This document shows, one piece after another, positions 23,952 to 32,682 of a stretch of 64,000 nt of DNA; within the stretch, counting starts at the first letter, position 1, and every line of letters starts with the position of its first letter. The DNA lies in NCBI RefSeq assembly GCF_024494695.1, contig NZ_JANHDP010000008.1, forward strand, positions 62,001 through 126,000. The letters are read 5' to 3'. Source of the stretch: Natronoarchaeum rubrum. GTDB lineage: Archaea > Halobacteriota > Halobacteria > Halobacteriales > Natronoarchaeaceae. Both the position numbers and the translations under genes were made by a program. Below the pieces are notes generated by a model. It made no database searches. It was given only the letters and a program-made list of their open reading frames with translations, and was not told where the DNA came from.

Positions 23952-25265
23952 TCAGAACAGTTCGTCCGAACCGCCGTCGCCGGTCCACCGACGGTCGTCG
24001 TAGCTCCGCATCCGGTCGGTCGTGAACGTCGCCTCCAATTCTTTGCGCAGCGACTCGGTGCCGTCGGCGCTGATCCGGGCCAGCTCGTCGGCCTTCTGAA
24101 CCGCCAGCGGCGGGCCGCGCTCGGCGGCGACATCCCGAAGTAGTTGCATCGTCAGCCGCTCCCGGCACTCCTCGTCTTTCGTGAAGGCGTACGGTGCCTC
24201 GACGCGGTACAGCAGGTCGTCCCGAGGATCGTAGATCGGGAGGAAGGTGACCTCGTAGTCCTCGGCGGGGAGCGAGCGCTCGACGCCGAACGCGTCGCCG
24301 TCCGCCGATAGCAGCCGGTCGGCGCCGCCGCGCGACCGGAACCAGTTGGTGAAGGTGAGCGCGTCGGTCCGGCGCTCGCGCTCGCGGTACTGCTCGCCGT
24401 CGGCGTCGACCCGGTCGGAGAACTCGACCTGTTCGAGCAGCTTGGTGAAGAATGCGGTGTCGTTGACCCACGGCGCCTCTCGGCCGGAGGCTCGGAGCGC
24501 CCGGGTGACAGCCTTTGTCGAGGGATTCTTGACGAATCCGATCAGCGGAACGTCCCGCTCGGCGAAGGTTTCGACCAGCTCGACGTAGTTTTCGATCACG
24601 TCGCGGGGCTCCTGCTCGTCGTACAGCAGGTTGGCGAGCTCGGGCGCGCGGTCGGCCCAGTTGAGCATCCCCTTGGGGTAGATCGGCCCGTCGAGGACGA
24701 ACAGATCGGAGACGGCGTCGGCGTGCTCGATGGCGTGGTGGCTCTCGGCGAGGTACAGCGCGAGTTCGTGAACGACGCTCTCCTCGAAGCTCGACACGCG
24801 AGGGGCCTGTAGCATCCGCCGGTCGGTGTGGCCCTCGTCCCACTTCGTCCAGCCGTCGTCGAGATCGACCGCCGCGTCGTTGGTGTGGGCCGTGATCACG
24901 ACGGTCCGATCCCGGTGGAGTTCCAGATCGGAGGGCGTCGACGCCATCGCTGCCTGCGCGACGTCTAACACGAGTCCGTTTTTGAACGACGTCGGGTTGA
25001 TCGTTCCCGAGTCCAGCCCGTGACAGGAGGGGTACTCCGCCTCCCGTAGTGCGACGTCCTCGACGTCGACCTGACAGCGGCGTTGCTCGCCGAGCGGGCA
25101 GAGCACGGTCCGACCGTCGTCGTCGATCAGGGGGTCGAGAAACTCCTCCCAGACGGTCTCGACGAACTCGACCTGATCCGTCTCGTCGACCGATCGAGAG
25201 ATTCGGCGGGCGAGCTGAGTGATTCCCTCGAAGTGAACCGGGTCGAGCGTCACGTCCCGACCCAT
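23952..25265 (-). CDS. nurA: NurA domain nuclease
   Basis: 437 residues. The pattern fits NurA: an acidic active-site strand LFVLDGPIYPKGMLNWAD in the middle (about 180-198), VELVETFAERDVPLIGFVKNPS (about 220-241), and a later FLPIYDPRDDLLYRVEAP strand. NurA is a Mn2+-dependent 5'-3' exonuclease that is driven by HerA in DNA end resection. The ATG at 25265 is chosen because upstream codons lack family resemblance and a TATA-like GATTTATCTC sits just before it. HerA is 1.8 kb downstream on the same strand, supporting the assignment. Confidence 0.82.
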   Translation of the reverse strand: MGRDVTLDPVHFEGITQLARRISRSVDETDQVEFVETVWEEFLDPLIDDDGRTVLCPLGEQRRCQVDVEDVALREAEYPSCHGLDSGTINPTSFKNGLVLDVAQAAMASTPSDLELHRDRTVVITAHTNDAAVDLDDGWTKWDEGHTDRRMLQAPRVSSFEESVVHELALYLAESHHAIEHADAVSDLFVLDGPIYPKGMLNWADRAPELANLLYDEQEPRDVIENYVELVETFAERDVPLIGFVKNPSTKAVTRALRASGREAPWVNDTAFFTKLLEQVEFSDRVDADGEQYRERERRTDALTFTNWFRSRGGADRLLSADGDAFGVERSLPAEDYEVTFLPIYDPRDDLLYRVEAPYAFTKDEECRERLTMQLLRDVAAERGPPLAVQKADELARISADGTESLRKELEATFTTDRMRSYDDRRWTGDGGSDELF

Positions 25266-25354
25266 CCGAGGCGACCGAGATAAATCCCGTTGCTTGCAGG
25301 ACGGTATCGAGTAGGTTTCGGGTGCTTCGCGCACACCGCTCCGCGCGGCGACCG

Positions 25355-26416
25355 TCAGGGGGTCGGCACCCAGACCGCGCTGTCGAGGACGCCGGCCATC
25401 GCGAGCAGGCCGATCGACAGCGACGTGAGGACGATACTCGCCGCCGGCGGGTCGAGGTGCGTCTCGGCGTGGGCGAACAGGAGGCGTTGGGAGAGTTCGC
25501 CCGCCAGAGAGCCGACGACGCCAAACGCCGCGCCCGCGAGCAGTGCCTGCCAGAGCGGGATCGCGGTAGCGACCGCCTCCGGAGCCAGACCGGCGGACGG
25601 AGCGCCCGCGAGTGCGAGAACGCCGGTGCTCGCGGGGAGCGAGATGTGGTGGGTGACGGGGATCTCGGGAACGCCGGCGCAGAGAAAGACGAGGCCAACG
25701 ACGCTGATGCCGAACGCGAGGAACGCGCTTCCGGTCAGGTACGCCAGATAGCCGCCGAGAACGCCGACGACCGCGCCGAGCGCCGTCACGTCCCGCGACC
25801 GGCACTGGTAGGGAAGCCAGACGTCGACGCCGCGGCCGCCGTCGGCAGACGCCGCGGTGTCCTCGGTATCGACCGTGCGGTCCGGCCTCACGTCGAGACG
25901 GTCCCGCAGCCGACCGCGACCCGTGGCGACGGCGCCGACGACGCTGTAGCCGAACGCGAGGCGGTGGGTGAGAGCCGAGAGGACGACACCGAGCGCGACG
26001 GGGTCGGTCGGCAGGGCGAGGGCGGTCGACACCGACGCGACAGCGTAGCCGAGCGCGCCGAACGCACCGCCGACCGCGAGCACGTCGGCGCGGCCGCCGA
26101 ACCCGCGTGTGATGCGCTTAGCGGGGTAGCTCTCGCCGTCGGCGTCGAGATACCCTGCCTGCGCGGCGTACGCGACCGCCGCGGCGCCCCCGCCGAACGC
26201 GACGTGCGGGCCGAGCACGACGCCGAAGCCGACGGCGCCGGTGAGATCTACCGCCAGCGGGTCCACCCCCGCCGTGCGGTGGACCAGCGCGTACAGTTCC
26301 CCCAGAACGACGACGAAGCCGGCCAGCACGAACGACTGGAGCGCGCCGATCGCGGCGCCGAACGCACCGCCAGCGAACGCTGCGACCAGCAGTTCCAGCG
26401 ACAGAAGGTTCGACAT
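25355..26416 (-). CDS. Conserved haloarchaeal polytopic membrane protein
   Basis: 353 residues with about nine hydrophobic segments. A charged cytoplasmic-looking loop lies in the middle (about 168-205: GRGRLRDRLDVRPDRTVD...). No transporter motif is visible and no family name can be given with confidence. It ends 89 bases from the nurA start and lies seven bases downstream of the ArsC-like phosphatase end on the same strand, so the two may be co-transcribed. Confidence 0.65.
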   Translation of the reverse strand: MSNLLSLELLVAAFAGGAFGAAIGALQSFVLAGFVVVLGELYALVHRTAGVDPLAVDLTGAVGFGVVLGPHVAFGGGAAAVAYAAQAGYLDADGESYPAKRITRGFGGRADVLAVGGAFGALGYAVASVSTALALPTDPVALGVVLSALTHRLAFGYSVVGAVATGRGRLRDRLDVRPDRTVDTEDTAASADGGRGVDVWLPYQCRSRDVTALGAVVGVLGGYLAYLTGSAFLAFGISVVGLVFLCAGVPEIPVTHHISLPASTGVLALAGAPSAGLAPEAVATAIPLWQALLAGAAFGVVGSLAGELSQRLLFAHAETHLDPPAASIVLTSLSIGLLAMAGVLDSAVWVPTP

Positions 26417-26423
26417 CGGGCGG

Positions 26424-26855
26424 TTACTCGTCGAGCAGTTCGTCGAACAACTCGTGGACGCGCAGTTCGATCTCGTCGCGGATCTCGCGAACGGCGTCGA
26501 GCCCCTGCCCGTCGGGGTCGTCGAGCCCCCAGTCGCGGTTCTCCCCGTTCCAGGTCGCCGGACAGACGTCTTGTGCCGAACAACCCATCGTGATCACGTA
26601 GTCGACGGCCTGCAGTTCGTCGGGCGTCACCTCGCGGGGCGTCCGGTCGGCGAGGTCGAAGCTAGCCTCGTCCATCACCGTCACGACCTCTTCGTGGACG
26701 TGATCCGCGGGCTGGGTGCCGCCGGTCGTGATCTCGATCCGATCGTCGGCGTCCCGGTGGTCGCGCTCGCGTTCGGCGAAGGCGGTCGCCATCTGGGATC
26801 GTCCGGCGTTCTGAACGCAGACGAACGCGACGCGGATCGGGTCGGAGTCGGTCAT
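26424..26855 (-). CDS. Low-molecular-weight phosphatase / arsenate reductase (ArsC, thioredoxin type)
   Basis: 143 residues. The phosphate loop CVQNAGRS (Cys13 to Arg19, C-x5-R) opens the protein, followed by TTGGTQPADHVHEEVV. A later MGCSAQDVCPATW segment (two Cys) is typical of ArsC-type arsenate reductases. WGLDDPDG supplies the general-acid Asp. The Cys set favours arsenate reductase over protein tyrosine phosphatase. The ATG at 26855 is used because the domain begins there. No ars operon genes are nearby. Confidence 0.83.
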   Translation of the reverse strand: MTDSDPIRVAFVCVQNAGRSQMATAFAERERDHRDADDRIEITTGGTQPADHVHEEVVTVMDEASFDLADRTPREVTPDELQAVDYVITMGCSAQDVCPATWNGENRDWGLDDPDGQGLDAVREIRDEIELRVHELFDELLDE

Positions 26856-27014
26856 CGACCGGACGTTCGGATACGCGCGGTATAAGCGTTCTCTCACCCG
26901 TCTACGTGCGGGTGCAGTTCACGTACGGACCGCTCCCGACCGCTCCGGACGGGCGGGACGACAGCGCGGCGCCGAGGCGAAGAGTAGTTACAATCCCGGT
27001 ACGACCTGTCACGT

Positions 27015-28529
27015 ATGGACGCCGCGATCGTGATACTCGACGGCTGGGGCATCGCAGAGCACGACCGACTGAACGCGGTCGAGGCCGCGGCGACGCCGAA
27101 CTTCGATCGGCTGGCCGCGGCGGGCGCGTACGGGGAACTGAACGTTACCGGCCGCCGCGTCGGGCTGCCGGACGGCCAGATGGGCAACAGCGAGGTCGGC
27201 CACCTCAACATCGGCGCCGGGCGCGTCGTCTACCAGGAGTACACCCGGATCAACGACGCCATCGAGGACGGCTCGTTCCAGACCAACGAGGCGATCCAGG
27301 CCGCGTTCGACCACGCCGACGAGAACGACGGCACGGTCCACTTCATGGGGCTGGTCAGCGACGGCGGGGTCCACTCCTCCCAGGAACACCTCCACGCGCT
27401 GATCGGGATGGCCGCCGAGCGCGGCGTCGACGCCGTCACCCACGCGTTTACCGACGGCCGAGACACCGCACCCCACGGCGGAGAGGGGTATCTGGAGGAA
27501 CTCGAAGCCGTCGTCGAAGAGCAGGGCACCGGCGACGTCGCGACGGTGACCGGGAGGTACTACGCGATGGACCGCGACCAGAACTGGGAGCGCACGGAGC
27601 GGGCGTACGACGCCATCGTGAACCGCGAGTGCGACCACGAGGCGTCGTCGGCCGTCGCGGCCGTACAGGAGTCCTACGAGCGCGACACGACCGACGAGTT
27701 CGTCGAGCCGACCTGCATCGAGGGCGGGCCCGCGCTGGAGGACGGCGACGGCGTCGTGTTCTTCAACTTCCGATCGGATCGCGCCCGCCAGCTCACCCGC
27801 ATGCTCGCGGACATCCGTCCGGAGTGGGAGTTCGACACGACGCCGCCCGAGACCGAGTTGGTGACGCTGACCCAGTACGACAAGACGTTCGACGTGCCGG
27901 TCGCGTTCCCGCCCGAGCAGCCCGCCGACGTGCTCGGCGAGGTGCTGGCCGACGCCGGCAAGACCCAGCTCCGGCTCGCCGAGTCCGAAAAGTACGCCCA
28001 CGTCACCTACTTCCTCAACGGCGGCCGCGAGGTCGAGTTCGACGGAGAGATCCGAAAGATCGTCGAGAGCCCCGACGTTCCGACCTACGACGAGACGCCG
28101 GCGATGAGCGCTCCCGAAGTGACCGACACCGCGATCGACGTGATCGAGCGCGAGGACCCCGACGCGATGGTCCTCAACTACGCGAACCCCGACATGGTCG
28201 GCCACACGGGCGACTACGACGCCGCGGTCGCCGCGGTCGAGGCCGTCGACGAGCAGCTCGGCTTCCTCGTCGAGGCGCTGCAGGCCGCCGGCGCGCACGT
28301 GCTGATCACCGCCGACCACGGCAACGCCGACGACATGGGGACGCCCGACGATCCCCACACCGCCCACACGTACAACGAAGTGCCGTTCATCTACGTCTCG
28401 CCCGACGGAACCGGCGCCGACAAAAGTGTTCGCTCCGGCGGGTCGCTCTGTGATCTCGCGCCGACGATGCTCGATCTGATGAATGTCGAGCGGCCCGAGC
28501 TGATGACCGGCGAGAATCTGCTGGAGTAG
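27015..28529 (+). CDS. gpmI: 2,3-bisphosphoglycerate-independent phosphoglycerate mutase
   Basis: 504 residues, full length for iPGM. ILDGWGIAE (Asp9) and DGQMGNSEVGHLNIGAGR with the catalytic Ser59 form the first metal/phosphoserine site. FFNFRSDRARQLTR, NYANPDMVGHTGDY and LITADHGNADDM give the remaining metal ligands of the alkaline-phosphatase-fold domain. It converts 3-phosphoglycerate to 2-phosphoglycerate in glycolysis/gluconeogenesis. It is monocistronic, with a convergent membrane gene 12 bases downstream. Confidence 0.96.
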   Translation: MDAAIVILDGWGIAEHDRLNAVEAAATPNFDRLAAAGAYGELNVTGRRVGLPDGQMGNSEVGHLNIGAGRVVYQEYTRINDAIEDGSFQTNEAIQAAFDHADENDGTVHFMGLVSDGGVHSSQEHLHALIGMAAERGVDAVTHAFTDGRDTAPHGGEGYLEELEAVVEEQGTGDVATVTGRYYAMDRDQNWERTERAYDAIVNRECDHEASSAVAAVQESYERDTTDEFVEPTCIEGGPALEDGDGVVFFNFRSDRARQLTRMLADIRPEWEFDTTPPETELVTLTQYDKTFDVPVAFPPEQPADVLGEVLADAGKTQLRLAESEKYAHVTYFLNGGREVEFDGEIRKIVESPDVPTYDETPAMSAPEVTDTAIDVIEREDPDAMVLNYANPDMVGHTGDYDAAVAAVEAVDEQLGFLVEALQAAGAHVLITADHGNADDMGTPDDPHTAHTYNEVPFIYVSPDGTGADKSVRSGGSLCDLAPTMLDLMNVERPELMTGENLLE

Positions 28530-28541
28530 GAGCGGCGATCC

Positions 28542-28976
28542 TTACTGCACCGACAGCTCAGCGTCGGAGTCCGGGATTCCGTCGGCGTCGGGCAACACGA
28601 ACCGGAGCACGAGGAACGCGAGCGCAGCGTAGCCCAGCGCGATCGCGAGCGGGACGGCCGACGACTCGACGACGAACCGGGCCGCGAGTCCGATGATCGC
28701 GGCGCTGCTCAGGGCGGCGCCCAGGGCGCCGCTGTGGACGGTTCCGGCGGCAGGTAGCGCGCCGGGATCGATATCTCCCTCCTGAATCGCGCCGAACGAG
28801 AGGATGTACGGGACGAACAGCGCCCCGCCGGCGGCGGAGACGATTCCGAGACCAGCGGCGAACGCCGGATTCTCGAACAGCACGAACGCCACCGCGCCGA
28901 GCGCGATCCCCTCCCCGGCGCCGATGGCGGTGCCGATCAAGGGCAGCGGCGGAGCCGAATCGTCATTCGATTCCAT
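28542..28976 (-). CDS. Small polytopic membrane protein of unknown function
   Basis: 144 residues with about five hydrophobic segments rich in Ala/Gly/Leu and short polar termini. No motif identifies a function. A TATA-like AATATGTTTAGG lies about 30 bases upstream of the ATG on the minus strand. It appears to be a stand-alone gene. Confidence 0.6.
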   Translation of the reverse strand: MESNDDSAPPLPLIGTAIGAGEGIALGAVAFVLFENPAFAAGLGIVSAAGGALFVPYILSFGAIQEGDIDPGALPAAGTVHSGALGAALSSAAIIGLAARFVVESSAVPLAIALGYAALAFLVLRFVLPDADGIPDSDAELSVQ

Positions 28977-29120
28977 GCGGCGACGGTTCGCATCTGTCGG
29001 ACAAATATGTTTAGGTTCGAACGTATCACTCTACGAGCGGTGCCCCGGTGCGTCGCACGCTCGACCGCCGCAGTCGGCCCACGCCCGACTTTCTTCATCC
29101 GGGTCGTGGAAGCGTGACGC

Positions 29121-29834
29121 GTGACCCCGGACGACCAGTCTCTGGGCGACGACGAGTTGCTCGCGGTGATCGCCCGGAGCGACGCCGACGCCGTGCTGGA
29201 TCGCGACGTGGCCGATCAGGTCCCCGCGCCGGTCGAGACCGTGCAGGATCGCCTGGAGGACCTCTACGAGCGCGGCGAGCTCGAACTCGCCGAGGAGGAC
29301 ACTCGCGGGCGGACCTGGCGCCTCGACGAGAGCGTCGATCCCGAGAGCCTCCCGACGGAGAGCGAAACCGAGACCGACGTTGAGAGCCAGGCTCGGGGCG
29401 ACGACCTGACTGAGGCGCCGCCCGACCACGCCGAGACGGCGCCCGAGCCCGAGAACCGCCCCGAGGAGCCGGTGCCGGTCGACGCCGACGTGGCGGACGC
29501 CGATGAGCAAAGCTCATCGAGCCCTGACTCGACTACGTCTCGTCAGGACGCGCTCGACGCTCTCGACCTTCCGGGTGATCCGACCGAAGTTGAACGCCGC
29601 CGCGAGGCCGTCCGGACAGCGTACCTCTACCTGCGCAAGCGCGGCCGGGCAGACCGCGAGGCCTTCGTCGCGGACGTCCACCCGGAGGCGCCCGGCGAGT
29701 ACGCCGACCCTGACGAGGGGTGGTGGAACGACGTGATCCGGCCGGGGCTCGAACGGCTTCCCGACGTCGAGCACGACGCCGATGCCGATGCCGATGCGTG
29801 GACGTACACCGGCGATCCGGACGACCGACCGTAG
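29121..29834 (+). CDS. Acidic protein with an N-terminal winged-helix-like domain
   Basis: 237 residues starting at GTG. Residues 1-75 resemble a winged helix (DDELLAVIARSDADAVLDRDVADQ, then VQDRLEDLYERGELELAEED). A long acidic linker (about 75-145) follows. A C-terminal globular domain (about 147-237) includes EAVRTAYLYLRKRGRADREAF, VHPEAPGEYADPDEGWWNDVI and GLERLPDVEH, another helix-turn-helix-like fold. Haloarchaeal relatives are uncharacterised. A putative DNA-binding role is inference. Confidence 0.6.
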   Translation: MTPDDQSLGDDELLAVIARSDADAVLDRDVADQVPAPVETVQDRLEDLYERGELELAEEDTRGRTWRLDESVDPESLPTESETETDVESQARGDDLTEAPPDHAETAPEPENRPEEPVPVDADVADADEQSSSSPDSTTSRQDALDALDLPGDPTEVERRREAVRTAYLYLRKRGRADREAFVADVHPEAPGEYADPDEGWWNDVIRPGLERLPDVEHDADADADAWTYTGDPDDRP

Positions 29835-29894
29835 CAAGCGCTCACCGTCAGTCGCCGCAGAAAACTGAACGCGAGGCAACCACCGGGTCGAACG

Positions 29895-30185
29895 CTACTC
29901 GACCTGGTAGCCCTCGTCTTCGAGCAGGTCCCGCACGCGGTCCACGTGATCACCCTGGAGTTCGATCGCTCGCTCCTTCGTCGTCCCGCCGGTCCCCATC
30001 GCCGATTTTAGCTTCGAGGCGAGTTCGTCGACGTCAGTCCCGCCCTCGAACCCCTCGATGATGGTCACGGGCTTGTCGTAACGGCGGCTTTCGGTCCGGA
30101 CCGTCAACCGCTGGGACGCGCGGTCCAGATCGGCGGTCGGGTCCTCCGGAACGTCGAGGTTTTCGAATGGATCGTCCTCTGGCAC
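29895..30185 (-). CDS. SUI1/eIF1-like translation initiation factor
   Basis: 96 residues beginning at GTG. The C-terminal 65 residues carry the SUI1 signature: RRYDKPVTIIEGFEG, LASKLKSAMGTGGTTKERAI, then ELQGDHVDRVRDLLEDEGY. eIF1/aIF1 binds the small ribosomal subunit near the P site and controls start-codon fidelity. The acidic 30-residue N-terminal tail is typical of haloarchaea. Confidence 0.88.
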   Translation of the reverse strand: MPEDDPFENLDVPEDPTADLDRASQRLTVRTESRRYDKPVTIIEGFEGGTDVDELASKLKSAMGTGGTTKERAIELQGDHVDRVRDLLEDEGYQVE

Positions 30186-30275
30186 TACGTGTATCTCCGC
30201 GCCGAGAACCCAAGAAGGCTGGTATCAGGGACCGAGAAGGCTCGGCGCGCTGGTAGCTTGTTGAACGGCGACATT

Positions 30276-30338
30276 GCGTCGCTCGGCGACGAGACGCCTC
30301 GCTGGAGACTGGAAATCAGAGAAGCGCCCGAGGCGGGA
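30276..30338. repeat. 63-bp repeat, copy A
   Basis: Copy of a 63-base unit (GCGTCGCTCGGCGACGAGAC ... GCCCGAGGCGGGA) that contains a small hairpin (CGTCG..CGACG) and ends with the 3' end of tRNA-Asp in antisense. Here the tRNA portion stops after 14 bases. Intact copies continue into full tRNA-Asp genes at 30571 and 32255. A diverged copy lies at about 31929-31987. Confidence 0.75.
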
Positions 30339-30466
30339 GTGAGAGGTCCGGAGAACCTCGAACATCGGAGCGGCTTCGCCGCTTCGGGAGTGAGTCGAGC
30401 GAAGCGAGATGAACATTGCCGGACACGGTGTCCGGCGGGACCGAGCGAATCCAAAGGATTCGCGAG

Positions 30467-30547
30467 GGTCGGAGCGGCTTTGCCGCTCCGGGATTTGAAC
30501 CCGGTGCAAGACTCGCTTCGCTCGTCTTGCGTGGTTCAAATCCCTTC
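30467..30547. repeat. 81-bp tRNA-arm-like palindromic block, copy 1
   Basis: Near-identical to 32014-32094, with one mismatch. Its core is a long inverted repeat, GGGATTTGAACC (30490-30501) with GGTTCAAATCCC (30533-30544), enclosing GCAAGAC..GTCTTGC. On the minus strand CCGGGTTCAAATCCCGG is a perfect tRNA T arm, but no complete tRNA surrounds it. Confidence 0.75.
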
Positions 30548-30692
30548 GTCACCGCTTACAGAGTCCCAGCGCGTCGCTCGGCGACGAGACGCCTCGCTGG
30601 AGACTGGAAATCAGAGAAGCGCCCGAGGCGGGATTTGAACCCGCGTCACGACCGTGACAGGGTCGTATGATGGGCCACTACACCACCCGGGC
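30535..30692. repeat. 158-bp segmental duplication carrying tRNA-Asp, copy 1
   Basis: The same 158 bases recur at 32219-32376 with two mismatches that I can see. The unit holds about 85 bases of 3' flank, including the 63-bp repeat, plus the whole tRNA-Asp gene. The 5' flanks differ, and each copy has its own promoter. Confidence 0.8.
30620..30692 (-). tRNA. tRNA-Asp (GTC), copy 1
   Basis: On the minus strand the acceptor GCCCGGG (30692-30686) pairs with CTCGGGC (30627-30621), with discriminator G. The anticodon loop CTGTCAC gives GTC. The T arm is GCGGG-TTCAAAT-CCCGC. CCA is not encoded. A CTTAAGAG box A lies about 30 bases upstream. Identical to the copy at 32304. Confidence 0.95.
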
Positions 30693-30810
30693 TGACTACA
30701 CTCTTCGTTCCGGGGGCGTACTCTTAAGCCTCTCGAATCGGGACGGCCCTGCCAACGAGTCTCGCGACTTCGGACCAACGCACAAGTCTGCGGCTCTCGA
30801 CGCCAAAGAT

Positions 30811-31197
30811 ATGGCCTCGATCCCCGAAGACGACCGCGATCTGTTCGAGAAGAAGACGTTCGCGCACGTCGCGACGATGCTGCCCGACGGCATGCCACAC
30901 GTCACGCCGGTCTGGATCGGCTACGACGCCGACGAGAACCGGCTGCTGGTCAACACCGAGCGCCACCGGCGGAAAGCCAAGAACGTCGAGAACGATCCGC
31001 GAGTCGGCGTCAGCATGACCGACCCCGACGATCCGTACCGAGCGCTCTCCGTGGTCGGGGAAGTCGACGAGATCACCACAGAGGGCGCCCGCGAGCACAT
31101 CGACGAGCTCTCGCAGCGCTACACCGGCGAGGAGTACGCCCCCGAGATCCAGAGCGAGCGCGTGCTGTTGAAGATTCGCCCCGATCGCGTGCTCTGA
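30811..31197 (+). CDS. PPOX-class F420/FMN-dependent oxidoreductase
   Basis: 128 residues of the split-barrel pyridoxamine-5'-phosphate-oxidase-like fold: FAHVATMLPDGMPHVTPVWI, NRLLVNTERHRRKAKNVEND, RVGVSMTDPDDPYRALSVVG. The order and the RKAKN phosphate-binding segment match the TIGR03618-type F420-dependent enzymes common in haloarchaea and actinobacteria. The substrate is unknown. The ATG at 30811 is the family start; the open frame upstream crosses the tRNA promoter. The gene sits between the two tRNA-Asp copies. Confidence 0.83.
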   Translation: MASIPEDDRDLFEKKTFAHVATMLPDGMPHVTPVWIGYDADENRLLVNTERHRRKAKNVENDPRVGVSMTDPDDPYRALSVVGEVDEITTEGAREHIDELSQRYTGEEYAPEIQSERVLLKIRPDRVL

Positions 31198-31265
31198 GCG
31201 GGACGGCCCACAGCTCTCCTGCCGGGACGCACAGGGCTTTCCTGCCGGAGTCCGTACGAAGGGGC

Positions 31266-31883
31266 ATGACAGACGACACCCCCGAAGTTACGGCCGAGCG
31301 ACCGGACAGCGCGTTCCGCGTCACCGGCACCGACCACATTACCCTCATCGGCAGCAACGAGGAGGACACGATCGAGTTCTACCGCGACATGCTGGGAATG
31401 GCGCTGGTGCTTCGCCAGCCCAACCTCGACGACCCGAACTCGACGCACCTCTTTTTCGACACCGGCGACGGTCGCATCCTGACGTTCTTCGTGCAGGAGG
31501 ACCGCCAGTCGAACCCCCAGCCCCACCGCCACCGCGTCGGATCAGTACACCACCTTTCGTTTTCGATCGCCGCCGAGGATTTCGTCGACATCAAAGAGTC
31601 GCTCGAAGCGGCCGGCCACGGGTTCAACGAGTTCGACCGCGGCATCTTCCACTCGCTGTACACCCGCGATCACAACGGGCTGACCATCGAGCTTTCCGCG
31701 GACAAGTTCGACGTGCCCGACGACCGACGCGGCGAAGTGCTCGCGACGGCCCAGAAGCTGCGCGTGGAGGACGGCTCCGAGTTCGCCGAGGAGCGGCATC
31801 TGGAGGCCGCGCTCGAAGAACTGGGGATCGACGCCGAAAAGTACGAGCTGCCGGACGCCGACAGCGGCGTCGGCGGCGTCTGA
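31266..31883 (+). CDS. VOC/glyoxalase family protein
   Basis: 205 residues. A vicinal-oxygen-chelate module runs from VTGTDHITLIGSNEEDTIEFY to the metal-site pattern VHHLSFSIAAEDFVD and GLTIELSADKF. Metal ligands are plausibly His24, His97 and Glu142. A helical C-terminal extension (about 150-205) is acidic. Such proteins include ring-cleaving dioxygenases and glyoxalases; the substrate cannot be assigned. It follows the PPOX gene by 68 bases, possibly as an operon. Confidence 0.78.
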   Translation: MTDDTPEVTAERPDSAFRVTGTDHITLIGSNEEDTIEFYRDMLGMALVLRQPNLDDPNSTHLFFDTGDGRILTFFVQEDRQSNPQPHRHRVGSVHHLSFSIAAEDFVDIKESLEAAGHGFNEFDRGIFHSLYTRDHNGLTIELSADKFDVPDDRRGEVLATAQKLRVEDGSEFAEERHLEAALEELGIDAEKYELPDADSGVGGV

Positions 31884-32303
31884 TCGGCGGGACGCCGCGC
31901 TTCGGTTTCTCGCAGCTTGCAGGATTTCGATCGACGACGAGACGCCTCGCTGGAGAATGTGAGTTCCGAAGAACGCCCGAGGCGGGACTGAGCGAACGCC
32001 TCGCGTTCGCGAAGGTCGGAGCGGCTTTGCCGCTCCGGGATTTGAACCCGGTGCAAGACTCGCTTCGCTCGTCTTGCGTGGTTCAAAACCCTTCTGAGGA
32101 GTATTTGCGGCTCACGGTGTGACGAGCACACGCTACGCGGTGCTCGCCGAAGTTGTTCGCCGCAAAAGTACGCCCGAGGCGGGATTTGAACCACAGTCGC
32201 AGCACAGCTGCTCCCTGCTTCAAATCCCTTCGTCACCGCTTACAGATTTCCAGCGCGTCGCTCGGCGACGAGACGCCTCGCTGGAGACTGGAAATCAGAG
32301 AAG
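31884..32303. other. Gene-free patchwork of tRNA-derived repeats
   Basis: Contains a diverged 63-bp repeat (31929-31987), the second 81-bp palindromic block (32014-32094), a 22-base fragment of the tRNA-Asp 3' end (32171-32192) and the start of the second tRNA-Asp duplication (32219). No coding sequence is believable here. Confidence 0.65.
32014..32094. repeat. 81-bp tRNA-arm-like palindromic block, copy 2
   Basis: Second copy of the block at 30467-30547; the only difference seen is TTCAAAT to TTCAAAA near its right end. It forms the same hairpin and orphan T-arm sequence. Confidence 0.75.
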
Positions 32304-32376
32304 CGCCCGAGGCGGGATTTGAACCCGCGTCACGACCGTGACAGGGTCGTATGATGGGCCACTACACCACCCGGGC
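32219..32376. repeat. 158-bp segmental duplication carrying tRNA-Asp, copy 2
   Basis: Second copy of the unit at 30535-30692, same length and orientation. It includes a 63-bp repeat (32255-32317) that runs into the tRNA gene. Confidence 0.8.
32304..32376 (-). tRNA. tRNA-Asp (GTC), copy 2
   Basis: Base-for-base identical to the copy at 30620-30692, with anticodon GTC and no encoded CCA. Its own box A (CTTAATATG on the minus strand, about 32409-32417) differs from that of copy 1, so both are probably transcribed independently. Confidence 0.95.
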
Positions 32377-32579
32377 CGTCGAACGCATCCTATCGTTTCC
32401 GGGTCCGCATATTAAGACTTTCCAAACGAAGGACGTGTGCCAGACAGCACCGCGGCGTCGGGGTCCGTGACAGCTCGCCCCAAACTCTTTAACCAGCCGT
32501 CGCGTAGGTCCGCTCACTGACACACGCTACGCCCTCTCAGTTCGGCCCCGTTCGCCCCGGCCCCCGTGGGCCTCGTTAG

Positions 32580-32614
32580 TTATAAATCCCACCCTACTTG
32601 GCAAGCCTTAAATG
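32580..32614 (+). promoter_or_regulatory. Promoter region of the RNA polymerase operon
   Basis: Two candidate box A elements precede rpoH: TTATAAAT (32580-32587) and CCTTAAATG (32607-32615), with a third further up (CTCTTTAACC, about 32486). Tandem promoters would suit this highly expressed operon. The leader from the nearer box would be about 40-45 bases. Confidence 0.55.
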
Positions 32615-32682
32615 CCCGCCCGCGCTAGCAGCCTGTAGTATCTCGTGACAGCCGCTTCTCCCTTCGGTAAGACCCCCAACAC

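Noticed and set aside
30276..32376. Repeated units near tRNA-Asp considered as a CRISPR array
   Set aside because: The repeat copies are only four, unevenly spaced, and continue into tRNA genes. No spacers of constant size and no cas genes are present.
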